From Sharpea azabuensis DSM 18934 (GTDB lineage Bacteria > Bacillota_I > Bacilli_A > Erysipelotrichales > Coprobacillaceae), in NCBI RefSeq assembly GCF_000702165.1, contig NZ_JNKU01000003.1, positions 30,165 through 94,164 on the forward strand: DNA of 64,000 nt. Reading direction: 5' to 3'. This document shows, one piece after another, positions 1-8,749 of the stretch (its first letter is position 1; each line of letters starts with the position of its first letter). The translations under genes and the position numbers were made by a program. The notes beneath the pieces are model-generated. The model was not told the origin of the DNA and ran no database searches. It saw only the letters and a list, made by a program, of their open reading frames with translations.

Positions 1-1632
1 ATCAATTATCGTTAAGAGGTTTTCACATTTCTCATAATAGTATGGAATATTAAAGATAAAATGATGTTGATTAGGACATCTGCCATAAGCACATTTACTT
101 ATGTCTGTTACATCGTCATAAGTGCATTCCATCCCTTTTGAACTCTTTATACAACATCCACCTTCCATCATTCTTATTGGTACGTCTTCTACTGCGAGTT
201 TTGCTGCTTCTATATAATCACTCGCAGTCTTAACTGGTCTTTTGAGGGCTCTTTTAATCTGACGAGTTCTCTCTTTTGCTTTTGGACCATGGATTTTGTA
301 TTCATCAGCAAGAATATCTGCACTTAACTTTATAGTTACTTCTTTTTCTTGTTCCTGGATTTCAATATCATGAATACGAACATAATATCCCCACATTTTT
401 TCGTCAGATTGATTCATCATTTTTGCTATGATTGGATCAGGCACACCTTGATCATGTAATTCAGTAGCAAAATAAACTCGAAATTGATAAAGCTTAGGTA
501 TTGAAATATATTTATCTCTAGGAATTTCTGGATGTTTTTTTAATAATTTTGAAACAGCGCTTTTATGATTTGTTGAGCCATAATTCATAAATTCAGTAGC
601 GGTTTTTGTTACATGGAAACTTGAAGATTCTGATGATTTCAATAGTCCTAAATCTTTGCAATGTTGTATGCATATAAGTTTTAACTTTAGCGATAAATGT
701 TTTGATGTACGATTTCTTATATCAAACAAGTATTCTTCATCATTTGATACTTCCAATACTCTATCTATTACAGATTTAAGTTTCGCACTTCCTCGTGTTT
801 TACAATAAACATATTTATCAGAATTCTTTTTTGTGCTTTTATAGTTGAGATAACATATTGCTTTATTTTCATCAATGTAATCAATCTCAATACAATCTCT
901 TGGTAGTATTATAGATTCCATAGGTCTCAGACCGCATTGAGTCAAAATATACAACTGTACATATTCATATAAGTCTTGTTTATTATCAGTCTGCATAGTC
1001 ATAATTTGATTATATAGAAAATCTTTAAACTTATTCATGAAAGCAAATGGTAATAATTTTGTTCTATTATTTAAATTATGTGCTTTAACAGCATCAGTAT
1101 TTCTTTCTAATAGATAATCTTCCAAATCTTTATCCATATTGGTATTATTCAAGCCAGCCCAAAAATTTAGAAAACTATGAACTGCATATTTATATCTATT
1201 TTGTGTTTCTGGTGAGTATGCTTCAGTTCCTTGATATTCTTCAAAATCCAAATAATCAAGATAACCAATATCAGTTAAATTTGAGTAATAGTTCTCAGAT
1301 AAGAAATTAATAAATTTAATAATAATATTGTGATAGAACAGATTCACTGTTTGTAGAGGACCTGTGCTGAAAAATCTAAACATATCATAAGCTTTTAATA
1401 ATTGTTTGTATTCGTTTCTTTTAATTCTATTAAAGCAAAAACGATATCTTTCTGGATTTTTTCCCTCAGGAGCTAAGGATGACAGATCCCATTTATCATC
1501 TGCAATACTGATATTGATATCATTAATTGTAAACGATTCTTGATCCATAAATAAATCTTTATATGGTTCAAAATAGTCATTATCTTTAATAATATCATCT
1601 ATATTATGAATGCCATCGATAGATATAAACAT
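1..1632 (-). CDS. Tyrosine recombinase, third of a trio (partial, 3' end outside window)
   Basis: Open frame from an ATG at 1632 to the window edge (544 codons seen). The C-terminal catalytic half shows a first arginine in LTQCGLRPMES near residue 232, a Y-x-x-R box (YQFRVYFATEL) near 382 in place of H-x-x-R, and a candidate nucleophile in WGYYVR near 415. After it comes a cysteine-rich tail (residues about 487-520, Cys pairs GGCC, KCAYGRC). The start abuts the stop of the upstream recombinase (TAAATG), so translation is probably coupled. Tn554 TnpB and RIT-type recombinases are large proteins of this kind. Likely job: cut-and-rejoin step of a mobile element together with the two genes upstream. 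The family is firm; the subfamily is inferred. Confidence 0.8.
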   Translation of the reverse strand, partial: MFISIDGIHNIDDIIKDNDYFEPYKDLFMDQESFTINDINISIADDKWDLSSLAPEGKNPERYRFCFNRIKRNEYKQLLKAYDMFRFFSTGPLQTVNLFYHNIIIKFINFLSENYYSNLTDIGYLDYLDFEEYQGTEAYSPETQNRYKYAVHSFLNFWAGLNNTNMDKDLEDYLLERNTDAVKAHNLNNRTKLLPFAFMNKFKDFLYNQIMTMQTDNKQDLYEYVQLYILTQCGLRPMESIILPRDCIEIDYIDENKAICYLNYKSTKKNSDKYVYCKTRGSAKLKSVIDRVLEVSNDEEYLFDIRNRTSKHLSLKLKLICIQHCKDLGLLKSSESSSFHVTKTATEFMNYGSTNHKSAVSKLLKKHPEIPRDKYISIPKLYQFRVYFATELHDQGVPDPIIAKMMNQSDEKMWGYYVRIHDIEIQEQEKEVTIKLSADILADEYKIHGPKAKERTRQIKRALKRPVKTASDYIEAAKLAVEDVPIRMMEGGCCIKSSKGMECTYDDVTDISKCAYGRCPNQHHFIFNIPYYYEKCENLLTIID

Positions 1633-3387
1633 TTAGCATGCCTCCTTTAGTGATTTCTTTAATAGCATCAATTCACTAAGATATCTAACCAATAATGCTT
1701 TTTTATATGTAAGAAATTCTCTTTCATGGTCTGATTTTTGATTAATGATTTCATTTGTGATTTTCTCAATCTTTGATTCAAAGTATGGAATATTATCTAT
1801 CGTCGCTACAAAGTCTTTACAGGATTGGCATTCATCTGAATGAGAATTTAAACAGTGTTCCTTGCAACAAAATCCACATCCATCTTCCACTACCCTATTA
1901 TTATCTAAATCCACTTTTGACATTATTTTTCCTTTTAAATCAATTTCACCAATCTCCACATTATAATAATCTCCACACACTGTTAAATAATCTTCAACAA
2001 CTGAGTAATGTTTTATATGTACAGCCATTGAATGCTTTGATACAGCACTTACTATTGTTCCATTAGCCTTTCCCTCAAAATCAAATTGGTTTAATTTTCT
2101 ATCGAAATGATTTCTAATACCTTTTGTACCAAGCTGAGGAATACATAATTCTTTAGCAGTGTTATTAATAGCTCTACATAATTCAGTTCTTGTAAGTTTA
2201 TTAATTGTTTGTTTATTATCTGCCTCATATAAGAATATGTATTTCTTTTTGCTATTTGGTGCTTGTTCTCTAGCATCTTGAGTTATTGTAATTAATTTTT
2301 GAATTAGTTTTCCGGTATAAATATCAATCGGATCATAATCATCTGGATTTGTTTTAGTAGAATCTTTTACTTTAAATCCATCAGTTCCTTGAGAAATTAA
2401 ACAATCTATTTCCAAGTTACAAATAGTTTCTGGACGCATTGCTGATCTTCTTTGAATTTCTATGCAGCAACCGACTAAATAATTCTTTAAACCTGAAATC
2501 TCATTTAACTTTATAATCATCTCATCAAGTTGTTTTTTGTTATATGCTCTCGTATCACCAACACTTTTAACATTTGTACTGGTAACTTGATTTCTTGCAA
2601 AACTACTAATTTTAATATTATTTCTACCTTGCTCGTAATCAATAAATTGACGCACTCTACTTAATGCTACTCCACGAGAACTATCTTCCATATCCTTTAA
2701 AGTGTTTTTATAAGTTGTAATATCTGTACCAGTGATTTCTAAAGGTAATTCTAATGATTCTTCTTTTGAATCTAACGACTTCAAAAAACGTAATAACCAA
2801 TAATCTTTTGCTGGTTTCCCTGTGTAATCTTCCTGATAATTCCAAAAGAAATCAAGATATAATACTCTCAACGTTTCATGTATTAATTCTGAAGAATCAA
2901 ATAATATTACTGATTTTGATTTACTGTTTCTTTGAGCCTTTGTAATATCCACAAGCATTTTTGTATAAGTTGGAGTCGTTAGATATGGTGAATAGATAAC
3001 AGGTCTAAATCCATTTAGTAATAGTTTTACTATATCCTTATTCTCTAACATTTCTAAAGTAAAATAATTAAATGTACCAAAGTTGTTTTCTAACAGATAT
3101 CGGTAAAAGTTTATGAATCCGTTTAAAGATCGTCCATTAACTTCACCTTTTTTTGTTAAGCATGCGGTATTTAGATATTCTAATTGCTCAATTAATAGCT
3201 GGTCATTAAATTCTGATATATGCTCTATTGTGTGCTTATCAAACATTTTTTCTACGAATAGTTTATAGCCAACTTTTACACCTTTATAATTATTTAGGAA
3301 ATCTTCAATTATATTTGTTATCTTATCAGGATAATCTGTTTTTATTTTAGAAGTTTTACCATTGTTTTCGTATACGATAATTCTCAT
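1633..3387 (-). CDS. Tyrosine recombinase, second of a trio, with C-terminal Cys-rich tail
   Basis: A 584-residue protein. The catalytic arginine lies in EIQRRSAMRPETICNLE (around residue 315), an H-x-x-R box in GIRNHFDRKL (around 430), and the likely His/Tyr end in SKHSMAVHIKHYSV (around 455-465). The tail has CGFCCKEHCLN...CQSC, which looks like a metal-binding knuckle, then a helical end. It overlaps the preceding recombinase by 4 bp (ATGA) and is followed with no gap by the third. Size and tail recall TnpB of Tn554-like elements. It presumably acts on the element ends with its two partners. Coding DNA is visibly more A+T-rich than the housekeeping genes to the right. Confidence 0.82.
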   Translation of the reverse strand: MRIIVYENNGKTSKIKTDYPDKITNIIEDFLNNYKGVKVGYKLFVEKMFDKHTIEHISEFNDQLLIEQLEYLNTACLTKKGEVNGRSLNGFINFYRYLLENNFGTFNYFTLEMLENKDIVKLLLNGFRPVIYSPYLTTPTYTKMLVDITKAQRNSKSKSVILFDSSELIHETLRVLYLDFFWNYQEDYTGKPAKDYWLLRFLKSLDSKEESLELPLEITGTDITTYKNTLKDMEDSSRGVALSRVRQFIDYEQGRNNIKISSFARNQVTSTNVKSVGDTRAYNKKQLDEMIIKLNEISGLKNYLVGCCIEIQRRSAMRPETICNLEIDCLISQGTDGFKVKDSTKTNPDDYDPIDIYTGKLIQKLITITQDAREQAPNSKKKYIFLYEADNKQTINKLTRTELCRAINNTAKELCIPQLGTKGIRNHFDRKLNQFDFEGKANGTIVSAVSKHSMAVHIKHYSVVEDYLTVCGDYYNVEIGEIDLKGKIMSKVDLDNNRVVEDGCGFCCKEHCLNSHSDECQSCKDFVATIDNIPYFESKIEKITNEIINQKSDHEREFLTYKKALLVRYLSELMLLKKSLKEAC

Positions 3388-4691
3388 AGCAAAATATCTC
3401 CATTATTCTTTTCGTTGAATTCTTTTAATTTTCGTACAAGATATTCATCAGTTGGATTATTATATGGCTCTAATCCAGCAACCGATGTATGTCTTGTATA
3501 CTGAATAACTAGATTTGCTGGCATATTATCTATATAAAGAAGTTTCATTACAAATCCATGACGAAATCTATGATTAAGATTGTTTGTTTTAACATCCATA
3601 TCAGTGTCAATTCCACAGTTTTCAAATATATAACGTACCCGTTGCCTTAAAAGTTCATAGTTTTGGTGTGAACCTACATTATCATTTAGAAAGATGTATC
3701 TATTATCTTCAAATCTTCCTGTCACACTATCTGCACTATTGTTTTTAAAAGATTTGTAATACTTCATTCGCTCATATGATAAATCTACATATTCCTGTAT
3801 ATCATGATACAACTCTTCATTAATATTTACTGTTTGGTATCCATATCCTTTAGTGTTTTTATAATCGGGATTAAAATAATCTCTATTTGAATGTACATTC
3901 ATGCATGTTTTTGCGTTTTGATGCCTGTCATCACTAACTCTATTTCTTAGAATAACAACTGGAACACCTACACCAGATGTTAATGATGGAATTAAATCTT
4001 CTAATGTTAAGCCTAATACTTCACCAATTCTCAATCCGAAATTAAACATCAGACTAAACATGGATGTATACTTTAATTGCTGTTCTTCTGTAAATGATTC
4101 TGAGTCATATATAAAACCAATTATCTTGTCATATTCGTCTGGTGTAATAAATCGAGGAACTATTTTGTTATAATTTTTAGATGCTGCTTTAGTGGCTTTT
4201 GAACAAACAAATAATTCATGATTTTTCCATCTTTGTGCTTTTATATAGTTCTTACAGTTATTCATGATCTTACTAATAGAAGTTTGAGTTCTTTTACTAG
4301 TTAATAGAATGTGCTTGTCCATCGATGTTGTATCACTTTGTCCAGAAAGGAAATATTCAAATGCAGTAATATTTTCTTCTTTCATTTCTTTGATATCTAA
4401 TTCAAAAATATCGCAAAAGGCATATAATAGCGCAATTGAATAAACGTATTGGAGTTTTGAATTAAGTGATTGTCTTTTCATTTTTGGATTAAAGTTTATG
4501 TATTTAAAAACTCTTTCCATAATGTTCATATCATAATCGTATAGTGTAAAGAATGTATTTTCGTCAATTGTTGTCGTATGTGTACTATACATAACCTTTT
4601 TTACTAATGTTTTATGATTATCTATTACCCGAGATATTTCATACATACTTGTTCCACCGTATTGTTTCTCCTCTATTTCCATATAAAACAT
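3384..4691 (-). CDS. Tyrosine recombinase, first of a trio
   Basis: A 435-residue phage-integrase-type recombinase. A SAM-like N-terminal core-binding region precedes a catalytic domain with arginine in FNFGLRIGEVLGL (around residue 222), H-x-x-R in NLNHRFRHGF (around 378), histidine in YTRHTSVAG and tyrosine in LEPYNNP (around 415). The ATG at 4691 has GGTGGTG upstream with 8-nt spacing. It ends in a 4-bp ATGA overlap with the second recombinase, so the three genes form one translationally coupled unit. The order of a shorter then two longer recombinases matches RIT / Tn554-type trios, but the element ends cannot be defined here. The upstream side meets an IS21 relic at about 4.77 kb. Confidence 0.82.
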   Translation of the reverse strand: MFYMEIEEKQYGGTSMYEISRVIDNHKTLVKKVMYSTHTTTIDENTFFTLYDYDMNIMERVFKYINFNPKMKRQSLNSKLQYVYSIALLYAFCDIFELDIKEMKEENITAFEYFLSGQSDTTSMDKHILLTSKRTQTSISKIMNNCKNYIKAQRWKNHELFVCSKATKAASKNYNKIVPRFITPDEYDKIIGFIYDSESFTEEQQLKYTSMFSLMFNFGLRIGEVLGLTLEDLIPSLTSGVGVPVVILRNRVSDDRHQNAKTCMNVHSNRDYFNPDYKNTKGYGYQTVNINEELYHDIQEYVDLSYERMKYYKSFKNNSADSVTGRFEDNRYIFLNDNVGSHQNYELLRQRVRYIFENCGIDTDMDVKTNNLNHRFRHGFVMKLLYIDNMPANLVIQYTRHTSVAGLEPYNNPTDEYLVRKLKEFNEKNNGDILL

Positions 4692-4767
4692 GTTACATAC
4701 ACCACCTTTTATAATTGCTTTTTACAGTTTTATTATAGTTGATATATGTATATGTTTCTATATTGTT

Positions 4768-5799
4768 CAACATTTCAGTCAGCGAAAGATAGCTGAAGCA
4801 CTTAAGGTATCAAGAGATACAGTAAGAAAAGTGTCTAAAGCAGCTGATGAAAATAATATTTGCTGGTCCATGATCCAGAATCAGAATGAAATGGAAGTAC
4901 AGAAACTATTATTTGGAAAGGAGACTAAACTTAATCTAATCATTAAACAACCTGATTATCAGTATATTCATAAAGAACTGTTAAGACCAGGGACAAACAT
5001 CAGATTATTATGGGAAGAATATGCAGAAGATTGCAGAAACAGTAACTTCCCATTCTATCAGTACAGTTACTTCTGCGAAAAGTATCGTGATTATGTAAAG
5101 AAAAACAATCTTACAATGCATATCACACATAAACCAGGAGATAAGCTAATGGTAGATTGGAATGGGACAACCATGTGTGTATTTGATCGTTATACTGGTG
5201 AAAGTATTAAAGCGTATCTATTTGAAGCAACACTTCCATTCAGCATGCTTTGTTATGTTCAGGCTTGTCCTACTATGAAAATTGCAGACTGGATTGATTG
5301 CCATATCAATGCCTACAGATACTTTGAAGGCGTAACTAGACTGCTGGTTCCTGATAACCTTAAGACAGGTGTCATATCAAATAAGAAGTATGAGGATCCT
5401 GTTCTCAATAAGTCTTACCAGGAAATGGCTGATCACTATGATACAACTATTATTCCTACAAGAGTCAGAAAACCGAGAGATAAAGCGGCTGTCGAAGGGG
5501 CTGTTGGTGATTGTACAATCGCAATTGTTGGTAAACTAAGAAACAGAAAGTTCTTTTCTTTTAACGATTTAAATACAGCTATATTAAAGGAACTGGATGT
5601 TTTCAATAATAAACCATTCCAGAAAAGAGAAGGCTCAAGAAGATAAGTTTATCTGGATGAGGAAAAAGATTATATGCTCCCTCTTCCTGAAACTCCATTT
5701 GAACTGAGTTCCTGGAAGCGTGCAAAGGTTCAACTCAATTATCATATTTCAGTTGATAAGATGAATTATTCTGTACCGCATGAATTACTTGTTCTATAA
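4768..5799 (+). pseudogene. istA (IS21 family transposase), 5'-truncated and interrupted by a stop
   Basis: The frame encodes an IS21-type DDE transposase: HTH-like SQRKIAEALKVSRDTVRK at the start, then the catalytic acidic residues in KLMVDWNGTT, VPDNLKTGV and KPRDKAAVEGA. The first codons expected for IstA are missing; sequence before about 4768 is unrelated and forms the upstream region of the recombinase gene. A TAA at 5644-5646 (after REGSRR) interrupts the frame where a sense codon is expected, and the homologous reading continues in the same frame (VYLDEEKDYMLPLPE) to a second early stop at 5797. The C-terminal part is lost. The gene is dead, probably trimmed by arrival of the recombinase element. 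Confidence 0.85.
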
Positions 5800-5850
5800 T
5801 AATATTGAAGAAGTTTTAAAATATAAAATAAATAAGAGGAGGAAATAAAA

Positions 5851-6273
5851 ATGACAAAAATTTTATTAGGTAATACAAAATGTGGTTGGTCAGTAGATGA
5901 TGAAAATAAAGAAATTATTATTTATCATCCACAAAGTCTTGTGGATAAAATGAAAAAAAAATCAAATACCACTCAAATAAAATTTCTAGATATAGAATAT
6001 ATAGAAGTAGGTTGGAATAATGTCCCTTTAGCAGTAGGACAAAATCAACATTTTGTGATTTTTATTATAGAATTAAAAAACAAAGAGAAGATACAATTTG
6101 ATGGAACTTCTAATGGTATTACAAGAGATACTTTTAAAGAAGCTATTCTAGTTCTGCAAAAGAACAATATTGTCTTTAAAGATGAATATCATATTATGGA
6201 TGACATAATAAATACAGATAATTCAATTTGGAATATTTTGAATAAGGCTGAACTAAAAAGGAGAAATAAGTAA
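5851..6273 (+). CDS. Hypothetical protein inserted between istA and istB relics
   Basis: A 140-residue soluble protein that I do not recognise. It has an excellent ribosome site (AGAGGAGG, 9 nt before the ATG) and a rho-independent terminator downstream at 6375-6432, so it looks like a complete, expressed transcription unit. The sequence suggests alternating beta strands (WSVDDENKEIIIYHP, FVIFIIELKNKEKIQFDG) and a C-terminal helix, perhaps a PH-like fold; this is only a visual guess. It has no signal peptide or membrane segment. Its place inside a broken IS21 element, where istA and istB are normally adjacent, marks it as acquired cargo or as flanking DNA brought in by rearrangement. Confidence 0.6.
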   Translation: MTKILLGNTKCGWSVDDENKEIIIYHPQSLVDKMKKKSNTTQIKFLDIEYIEVGWNNVPLAVGQNQHFVIFIIELKNKEKIQFDGTSNGITRDTFKEAILVLQKNNIVFKDEYHIMDDIINTDNSIWNILNKAELKRRNK

Positions 6274-6374
6274 TTATAGTGGTGATTTAAAAATCTGGCG
6301 TGGTCGATTATAAAAGTATAAATATTTACACGTGGTGATTATGAAAAACTTTAAGGTAATTATGTGATGTGATG

Positions 6375-6432
6375 AAAGAAGCTGTAACGAAATAATTTTT
6401 TATGAAGTTATTATTCGTTTAGCTTCTTTTTT
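6375..6432 (+). terminator. Rho-independent terminator of the 5851-6273 gene
   Basis: Long stem of AAAGAAGCT-x-x-AACGAA with TTCGTTTAGCTTC, an AT-rich apical part, and a run of six T ending near 6432. It sits about 100 nt after the stop codon on the plus strand. Confidence 0.75.
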
Positions 6433-6459
6433 GGTGCTTACCAAAGCGTAAGGAGAAAA

Positions 6460-7150
6460 ATGACTAAATGGAATTTGAATTTATGACTGCAAACACCGTT
6501 CTGCCGTCCGGAAACACTTTGCGCTGTAAGCTGTTCTCATTCAGCAAGTTTAACACAGAGTCAATCATACAATCACAAAATATATAAAAGATGCCCATTT
6601 TTATGATTCTACAGCGAGCATAGAAGATATCAACTATAATCCAGATAGAAAACTTAATCGTTCTCAAATGGAAGAACTGGCTACAAACAACTACATACAA
6701 AGAGGTCTCAATATTATATTTGTAGGTGCTTCAGGCTGTGGAAAGACATGGCTATCTAATACATTAGGCGTACATGCCTGTCGTAATAGAAAGACAGTGC
6801 TGTATATCAGACTGCCTGAATTATTTTCAAAATTTGAAGAAAAGAGAATTCAAGGAAAATACAATGAATACTTAAAGAGATTGGGGAAGTATGATCTGTT
6901 GATCATCGATGAATTTTTATTGAAACCAACAAACGAATCTGAAAGAAGCGACCTTCTAGAGTTGATGGAAATTCGTTGTAATAAAAAATCAACCATTTTC
7001 TGTAGTCAATACTCATTCGATGGATGGCATCATTTATTAGATGGAGGACCTATTGCAGACGCTATTTTAGATAGAATCATTAATAGTTCCTATCTAATTA
7101 CTTTACACGGAAAATCATTACGCGAAGAATACTCAAGAATAAAACAATAA
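6460..7150 (+). pseudogene. istB (IS21 helper ATPase) with its N-terminal part replaced
   Basis: From 6554 on, one frame encodes the IstB core: SIEDINYNPDRKLNRSQ, Walker A GASGCGKTW (around 6735), Walker B YDLLIIDEFL (around 6895) and the normal C-terminus ending at 7150. There is no usable start for the full protein. At 6460 a ribosome site AAGGAG and ATGACTAA resemble the normal istB start, but the frame stops after eight codons, and about 80 bp of unrelated DNA lies before the frame resumes. An internal ATG at 6668 would give a 160-residue protein that keeps the Walker motifs. IstB normally stimulates strand transfer by IstA; with istA broken this copy is not autonomous. Confidence 0.8.
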
Positions 7151-7156
7151 AGCTAG

Positions 7157-7195
7157 GAAAGGCATAACAATGATAAAAAATTGTCATGCCTTTTT
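7157..7195 (+). terminator. Terminator after istB
   Basis: Hairpin AGGCATAACAAT / ATTGTCATGCCT with one mismatch, followed by TTTTT, directly after the istB stop codon. Confidence 0.8.
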
Positions 7196-7204
7196 CAAAT
7201 CCAT

Positions 7205-7291
7205 AGTGGACTTTTGAGCGTATTCAATTTTTGAGTGGGGTGGGCTTGGTCAGCGTACTGAGTGGACTTCTCTACCGTAACGAGTGGTCTT
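7205..7291 (+). repeat. Right-end direct repeats of the IS21 relic
   Basis: Spaced copies of AGTGGACTT (7205), GAGTGGGGTGGG (7233), GAGTGGACTT (7260) and GAGTGGTCTT (7282) follow the istB terminator. IS21 family ends are known to carry several short repeats that bind transposase, so this marks the right boundary of the element near 7.3 kb. The matching left end is absent. Confidence 0.6.
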
Positions 7292-7321
7292 CAATTAGCG
7301 GAATACTCATCTCACTTTTGA

Positions 7322-7645
7322 TTATTTCTTACTTAAATATTCAGTTAATGCTCTTGTAACAATCTCAGTCTTTGTTAATCCTGTTTTTTTGATTGCTTTA
7401 TCTAGTTTATTTATAATTTTTTGATTAAGTACAAAGTTCACTGCTCGCCCTATTTTTTTGCCTTCTGGAGCCTTTTCGCTATCTGGAGGTGTTATTCCCT
7501 CTTTTTCAAATTCGTTGTTCAGAATGCGTTCTACAGCCATTGTTTTCGTCAGCCCAGTAATCTTGCAGTATTCTTCGAGACAAAGATGTGTACTTGTTGC
7601 TAGATTCATGTTTAACGGCTTCGAATCTTTCTTTGCTCTAGGCAT
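7322..7645 (-). CDS. Ribbon-helix-helix-like small DNA-binding protein
   Basis: A 107-residue protein. It opens with PRAKKDSKPLNMNLATS, a form I associate with RHH proteins carried on mobile elements of Firmicutes. It then has two similar strand-helix-helix units: CLEEYCKITGLTKTMAVERIL and, near the C-terminus, KLDKAIKKTGLTKTEIVTRAL. The repeated GLTKT(E/M) turn supports two RHH folds in one chain. Its ATG overlaps by one base (TAATG) the stop of the upstream DUF1524 remnant, so it was once the downstream partner of that restriction gene. It could repress that operon or act as an antitoxin-like regulator; neither is shown. Confidence 0.6.
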   Translation of the reverse strand: MPRAKKDSKPLNMNLATSTHLCLEEYCKITGLTKTMAVERILNNEFEKEGITPPDSEKAPEGKKIGRAVNFVLNQKIINKLDKAIKKTGLTKTEIVTRALTEYLSKK

Positions 7646-8258
7646 TAAATCACCCCCGAAAGTTTATCGAATGCTTTCCTGATTGTTTCAGTCATAAGTT
7701 TTCTTCTTTCTTTTAGGAACTTTGTATATTCCATTTCCCAGAAGTTATCAATTAGAGATGAGGATTGGTGGAATATAAAAATATTAAAAGAACAATACGA
7801 ACGAATAGTGATAAAGGTAGCGCATTTTGATTACATGAAGTTATAAATGTTTCTTCACCAAGTATTTCCTTGTATTTTAAAGCATAAACATCTGGTGCTT
7901 CTTTTCCAATATCAATGTTGGTGTTGTAATCAAGATGTGTGAAGTTAGCAATCTGGTTTCTAAGTCTGTCATTCTCAATACCTATATCAGCAAGATAATC
8001 CTTTGGGAAGATATGATGCTTATCAATAGCATTTTTCGTCCAACTATAACCAATTGTCAAGTACTGAGCAAGTGTACTATTACTGAACAACATTGGCGTT
8101 CCTAGCACATTAATTGATGCTAAATATGCATTCCATACTGGTGATGTTGCTGAAGAAGTAACCATTGATTCAGGTAAAATTACATTAAAGTAATCTTCAA
8201 TGTGATACCCCTTGTGAATATTCGTTTGAGTCTGAGGATTGTCTTGCATGTAGACCAA
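7646..8258 (-). pseudogene. Remnant of a GmrSD-type restriction endonuclease (DUF262/DUF1524), C-terminal part, frameshifted
   Basis: The minus strand encodes KNAIDKHHIFPKDYL, the HNH-like His-His motif of DUF1524 nuclease domains, with flanking sequence typical of the C-terminal half of GmrSD type IV enzymes. That frame ends at 7752, but another frame continues through SSLIDNFWEMEY and FLKERRKLMTETIRKAF to a TAA at 7645-7647, which looks like the family's helical C-terminus; a frameshift therefore lies near 7760-7800. All N-terminal DUF262 sequence is missing, cut at about 8258 where a fragment of another gene begins on the other strand. GmrSD enzymes cleave modified phage DNA; this copy is inactive. 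Confidence 0.68.
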
Positions 8259-8359
8259 CTCTCATTAGGTATTGGCGTATTAATAATGAACAAGGTGAAG
8301 CACTTGGAACGTTGAAGCCAAAATTATCCTTAGAAGATATGAGAAAACTCTATTCATAG
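8252..8359 (+). pseudogene. Gene fragment resembling the N-terminus of a TPP-dependent dehydrogenase E1-alpha
   Basis: A plus-strand stretch reads RYWRINNEQGEALGTLKP and LSLEDMRKLYS before a TAG at about 8357. From memory this pattern resembles the opening of pyruvate/2-oxoacid dehydrogenase E1-alpha proteins, just before the first conserved helix. It has no own start and no continuation. It fuses directly to the broken restriction gene, so it marks a rearrangement junction. The identity is tentative. Confidence 0.35.
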
Positions 8360-8413
8360 ATCATTTAAATTAGTTACTTTTATGTTATCTTACTTTCCTA
8401 TTTAATTATTGTT

Positions 8414-8749
8414 TTAGAATAAAACTAAATAGGTAAATCGTGAAGACGAGGGATATAAATGAAGTGGTAATACTGCGAAATGGTTATTAACCATATAGAA
8501 TGTCAGTAAAGCCATAAATAATACATTTACAAGCATCAAATAGCGAAATATTTTATGGCTTTGTATTTTATTGTTGTTATAAAGAGCAAGGACACTGATC
8601 AACATCAATACAATTGATAGAATATAATAAACTAAATCTAATAGAATATTGCCTTTTGATATCGTTCTACCAAATATAAAGAACAATATTGCAAGAAGTG
8701 TCGATGCAAGGGAAAGAACAACAACCTTTCTCATTTTATGTTCATCCAT
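8414..8749 (-). CDS. Small membrane protein, hypothetical
   Basis: A 111-residue protein with three clear membrane segments (about residues 9-28, 35-57 and 70-90) after a short charged N-terminus MDEHKMRK. I see no family motif. Its ATG overlaps the deoB stop by one base (TAATG), so it is the last gene of the xerD-deoB unit. Its function is unknown. The C-terminal end (SSRFTYLVLF) overlaps the start of an imperfect AT-rich hairpin and lies next to the rearranged accessory DNA, so the reading frame could have been altered at its 3' end by that event. Confidence 0.6.
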   Translation of the reverse strand: MDEHKMRKVVVLSLASTLLAILFFIFGRTISKGNILLDLVYYILSIVLMLISVLALYNNNKIQSHKIFRYLMLVNVLFMALLTFYMVNNHFAVLPLHLYPSSSRFTYLVLF

